Assembly (NCBI GenBank): GCA_937889015.1
Contig: CALARR010000319.1
Location: forward strand, 1 to 15,556
Direction of reading: 5' to 3'
Source of the DNA: an uncultured Planctomycetales bacterium
GTDB taxonomy: Bacteria; Planctomycetota; Planctomycetia; Pirellulales; Thermoguttaceae
DNA length: 15,556 nucleotides
How positions within the stretch are numbered: position 1 is the stretch's first letter; the number at the start of each line of letters is the position of its first letter. A program made the translations under genes and the position numbers. Below the pieces are notes generated by a model. The model was not told the DNA's origin. It searched no databases and saw only the letters and a list, made by a program, of their open reading frames with translations. Shown here in pieces: positions 13,686-15,556 of the stretch.

Positions 13686-15473
13686 ATGAGTAGAACCCTT
13701 TGGTCCGTCAGCGGTCTTCCCAAGGTTGGCATCCGTCCGGTGATCGACGGCCGGCGGCGCGGCGTGCGCGAGTCGCTGGAAGACCAGACCATGAACATGG
13801 CCAAAAGCGCGGCCCGGCTGATTTCCGAAAACCTGAAGTATCCCGACGGCTCGCCAGTGCAGTGCGTGATTTCCGACACCAACATCGGCGGTTGTGCCGA
13901 AGCCGCCGCCTGCGCGGCGAAGTTCGAAAAGGAGAACGTCGGCGTGTCGCTCACCGTCACGCCCTGCTGGTGCTACGGCACGGAAACCATGGACACGAAC
14001 CCCTGCCTGCCCAAGGCCGTGTGGGGCTTCAATGGCACCGAGCGGCCCGGCGCGGTTTATCTGGCCGCCATGCTGGCGGGCTATGCGCAGAAGGGATTGC
14101 CCGCCTATGGCATCTACGGGCATGAAGTCCAGGATCGCACCGACACTTCCGTGCCCGCCGACGTGCGTGAGAAGCTTCTCCGCTTCGTCAAGGGCGGCCT
14201 GGCCGTGGCCATGATGCGCGATAAGGCGTATCTCTCCGTCGGCACCTCCTCCATGGGCATCGCCGGCTCTTTCGTAAACGTCGACTTTTTCCAGGACTAC
14301 CTGGGCATGCGCACCGAAAATGTCGATATGTGCGAGGTCGACCGCCGCATCGCCGAAGGCATCTACGACCAGGCCGAGTTCGAAAAAGCCCTGCCCTGGG
14401 TCAAGAAGCACTGCCAGGAAGGACAGGACCTGAACAAGAAGGAACTGCAGAAGTCGCGCGCCGCCAAGGACACCGATTGGCAGTACGTCGTCAAGATGGC
14501 GCTCATCGTGCGCGACATGATGGTCGGCAACCCTGCGCTCGAGCAGATGGGCTTCGGCGAAGAAGCCCTCGGACGCAACGCCATCGCCTCGGGCTTCCAG
14601 GGACAACGCCAGTGGACCGACCACTGGCCCAACGGCGACTTCCTGGAGGCCATCCTCAACAGTTCCTTCGACTGGAACGGCATCCGCGCCCCCTACATCG
14701 TGGCCACAGAAAACGACTCGCTCAACGGCGTGTGCATGTTGCTCATGTACCTGCTCACCAATCGGGCCCAGATCTTCGCCGACGTGCGCACCTACTGGAG
14801 CCCCGACGCGGTCAAACGCGTGACCGGCAAGGAAATGACCGGCTTGAACGCCAATGGCTTCATCCATCTGCTCAACTCGGGCGCGGCCTGCCTGGACGCC
14901 TGCGGCAAGCAGCGCGCCGACGGCAAACCGGCCATGAAGCCCTTCTGGGAAATCACCCCTCAGGAAGCCGAGGCCTGCCTCGCGGCCACGCGCTGGGAAC
15001 CGGCCAATGTCGAGTACTTCCGCGGCGGCGGCTATTCCTCCAGCTTCCTCTCCGAGGGCGGCATGCCCATGACTATGACCCGCATCAGCATGATCAAGGG
15101 CCAGGGGCCCGTGCTGCAGATCGCCGAAGGTTGGTCCACCGACCTGCCCGCCGGCGTCTCCGAAGCCCTCATGGCGCGCACCGATCCCACCTGGCCCTGC
15201 ACCTGGTTCGTGCCGCGGTTGACGGGCAAGGGCGCCTTCCGCGACGTGTACAGCGTAATGAACAACTGGAGCGCCAATCACGGCGCGATTAGCTTCGGCC
15301 ACATCGGCGCCGACATCACCACCTTGGCGGCCATGCTCCGCATCCCGGTCGCCATGTCCAACGTGCCCGAAGAGACTCTCTTCCGCCCGCACGTATGGGG
15401 ACTGTTCGGCGTGGACGATCCCATCGGCGCCGATTACCGCGCCTGCCAGGTGTTCGGCCCGCTGTACGGCTAA
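13686..15473 (+). CDS. fucI: L-fucose isomerase
   Basis: 595 residues, close to the 591 of Escherichia coli FucI, which it follows over its full length in my recollection of that sequence. Long shared blocks include GIRPVIDGRRRGVRESLE (15-32), NMAK, TVTPCWCYGTET (90-101), WGFNGTERPGAVYLAA (113-128), GFQGQRQWTD, ILNSSFDWNG, ATENDSLNGV, FADVRTYWSP and RGGGYSS. Glu342, Asp366 and His532 sit where E. coli has the Mn-binding Glu337, Asp361 and His528. The enzyme interconverts L-fucose and L-fuculose (also D-arabinose/D-ribulose) in the cytoplasm, the first step of L-fucose breakdown. No signal peptide. It lies 242 nt after the sulfatase on the same strand, which fits use of a fucose-containing sulfated glycan. 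No fuculokinase, aldolase or transporter is visible. The stop codon TAA (15471-15473) falls within the start of a dispersed repeat copy. Confidence 0.95.
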   Translation: MSRTLWSVSGLPKVGIRPVIDGRRRGVRESLEDQTMNMAKSAARLISENLKYPDGSPVQCVISDTNIGGCAEAAACAAKFEKENVGVSLTVTPCWCYGTETMDTNPCLPKAVWGFNGTERPGAVYLAAMLAGYAQKGLPAYGIYGHEVQDRTDTSVPADVREKLLRFVKGGLAVAMMRDKAYLSVGTSSMGIAGSFVNVDFFQDYLGMRTENVDMCEVDRRIAEGIYDQAEFEKALPWVKKHCQEGQDLNKKELQKSRAAKDTDWQYVVKMALIVRDMMVGNPALEQMGFGEEALGRNAIASGFQGQRQWTDHWPNGDFLEAILNSSFDWNGIRAPYIVATENDSLNGVCMLLMYLLTNRAQIFADVRTYWSPDAVKRVTGKEMTGLNANGFIHLLNSGAACLDACGKQRADGKPAMKPFWEITPQEAEACLAATRWEPANVEYFRGGGYSSSFLSEGGMPMTMTRISMIKGQGPVLQIAEGWSTDLPAGVSEALMARTDPTWPCTWFVPRLTGKGAFRDVYSVMNNWSANHGAISFGHIGADITTLAAMLRIPVAMSNVPEETLFRPHVWGLFGVDDPIGADYRACQVFGPLYG

Positions 15474-15556
15474 GGACCTATCCCATAACCGCCCCAGCCA
15501 AGCCGGGCGGCCCAGCAGGACTGAGCTGCCGACAGGTTTTGGGACCGGCCCTAAGA
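15470..15556. repeat. Dispersed ~81-90 bp repeat, copy abutting the fucI stop, cut by window end
   Basis: Matches 8528-8614 at 67 of 87 positions and 11363-11449 at 60 of 87, without gaps, by hand alignment. Two nested stems are possible: TCCCATAACC (15481-15490) with GGTTTTGGGA (15535-15544), nine of ten pairs, and CGGC/AGC (15508-15511, 15514-15516) with GCT/GCCG (15525-15531), all seven pairs with a 2-nt bulge. The window ends inside what could be the next tandem unit (CTAAGA), so the array may continue. Confidence 0.75.

Noticed and set aside
13596..15392. A 598-codon open frame on the - strand opposite fucI
   Set aside because: Antisense shadow of a gene that matches L-fucose isomerase over its full length; the Gly- and His-rich translation has no family signature.

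Overview
The window is GC-rich DNA from a bacterium that is most likely a planctomycete (Planctomycetota, Pirellulales-like). The assignment rests on the gene mix, not on a marker gene. It holds a Ser/Thr protein kinase fused to a tubulin-like domain, an FHA-EAL protein, a secreted CxPxR sulfatase, a secreted family 2 glycoside hydrolase and a Gfo/Idh/MocA oxidoreductase. No rRNA, tRNA, CRISPR array, transposase or integrase was seen.

Layout. (1) 3-988, + strand: the C-terminal end of a Gfo/Idh/MocA oxidoreductase, then a cytoplasmic ferritin-like protein 14 nt downstream. (2) 1158-2213, +: an exported alpha/beta hydrolase. (3) 2253-3380, -: an FHA-EAL protein convergent with the hydrolase. 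(4) A 478-nt divergent intergenic region, then on + an AAA-type ATPase (3859-5196) and a 1173-residue kinase/tubulin-like fusion (5311-8832), separated by a perfect 17-bp palindrome. (5) 8927-11182, -: an exported GH2 enzyme, convergent with the fusion gene across a hairpin. (6) 11596-13443, +: an exported sulfatase, divergent from GH2. The gap between them holds an 81-bp exact tandem repeat and a near-consensus promoter. (7) 13686-15473, +: L-fucose isomerase (fucI).

The genes suggest two themes. Region 3-4 looks like a signalling and cytoskeletal module. A kinase is physically joined to a tubulin-like GTPase-type domain and sits beside a dedicated ATPase and a divergent protein that pairs a phosphothreonine-binding FHA domain with a probably active c-di-GMP phosphodiesterase. 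Region 5-7 looks like polysaccharide catabolism: desulfation and glycoside hydrolysis outside the cytoplasm, then isomerisation of L-fucose (or a similar sugar) inside. No alpha-L-fucosidase or fuculose kinase is present in the window.

The least expected signal is a dispersed repeat of about 81-90 bp found at three loci: inside the 3' coding part of the kinase/tubulin gene (8528-8616), as two exact tandem units plus 12 nt upstream of the sulfatase (11353-11526), and starting at the stop codon of fucI (15470-15556, cut by the window edge). Hand alignments without gaps give 69-77% identity between loci, and a short internal hairpin is mostly kept through wobble pairs.
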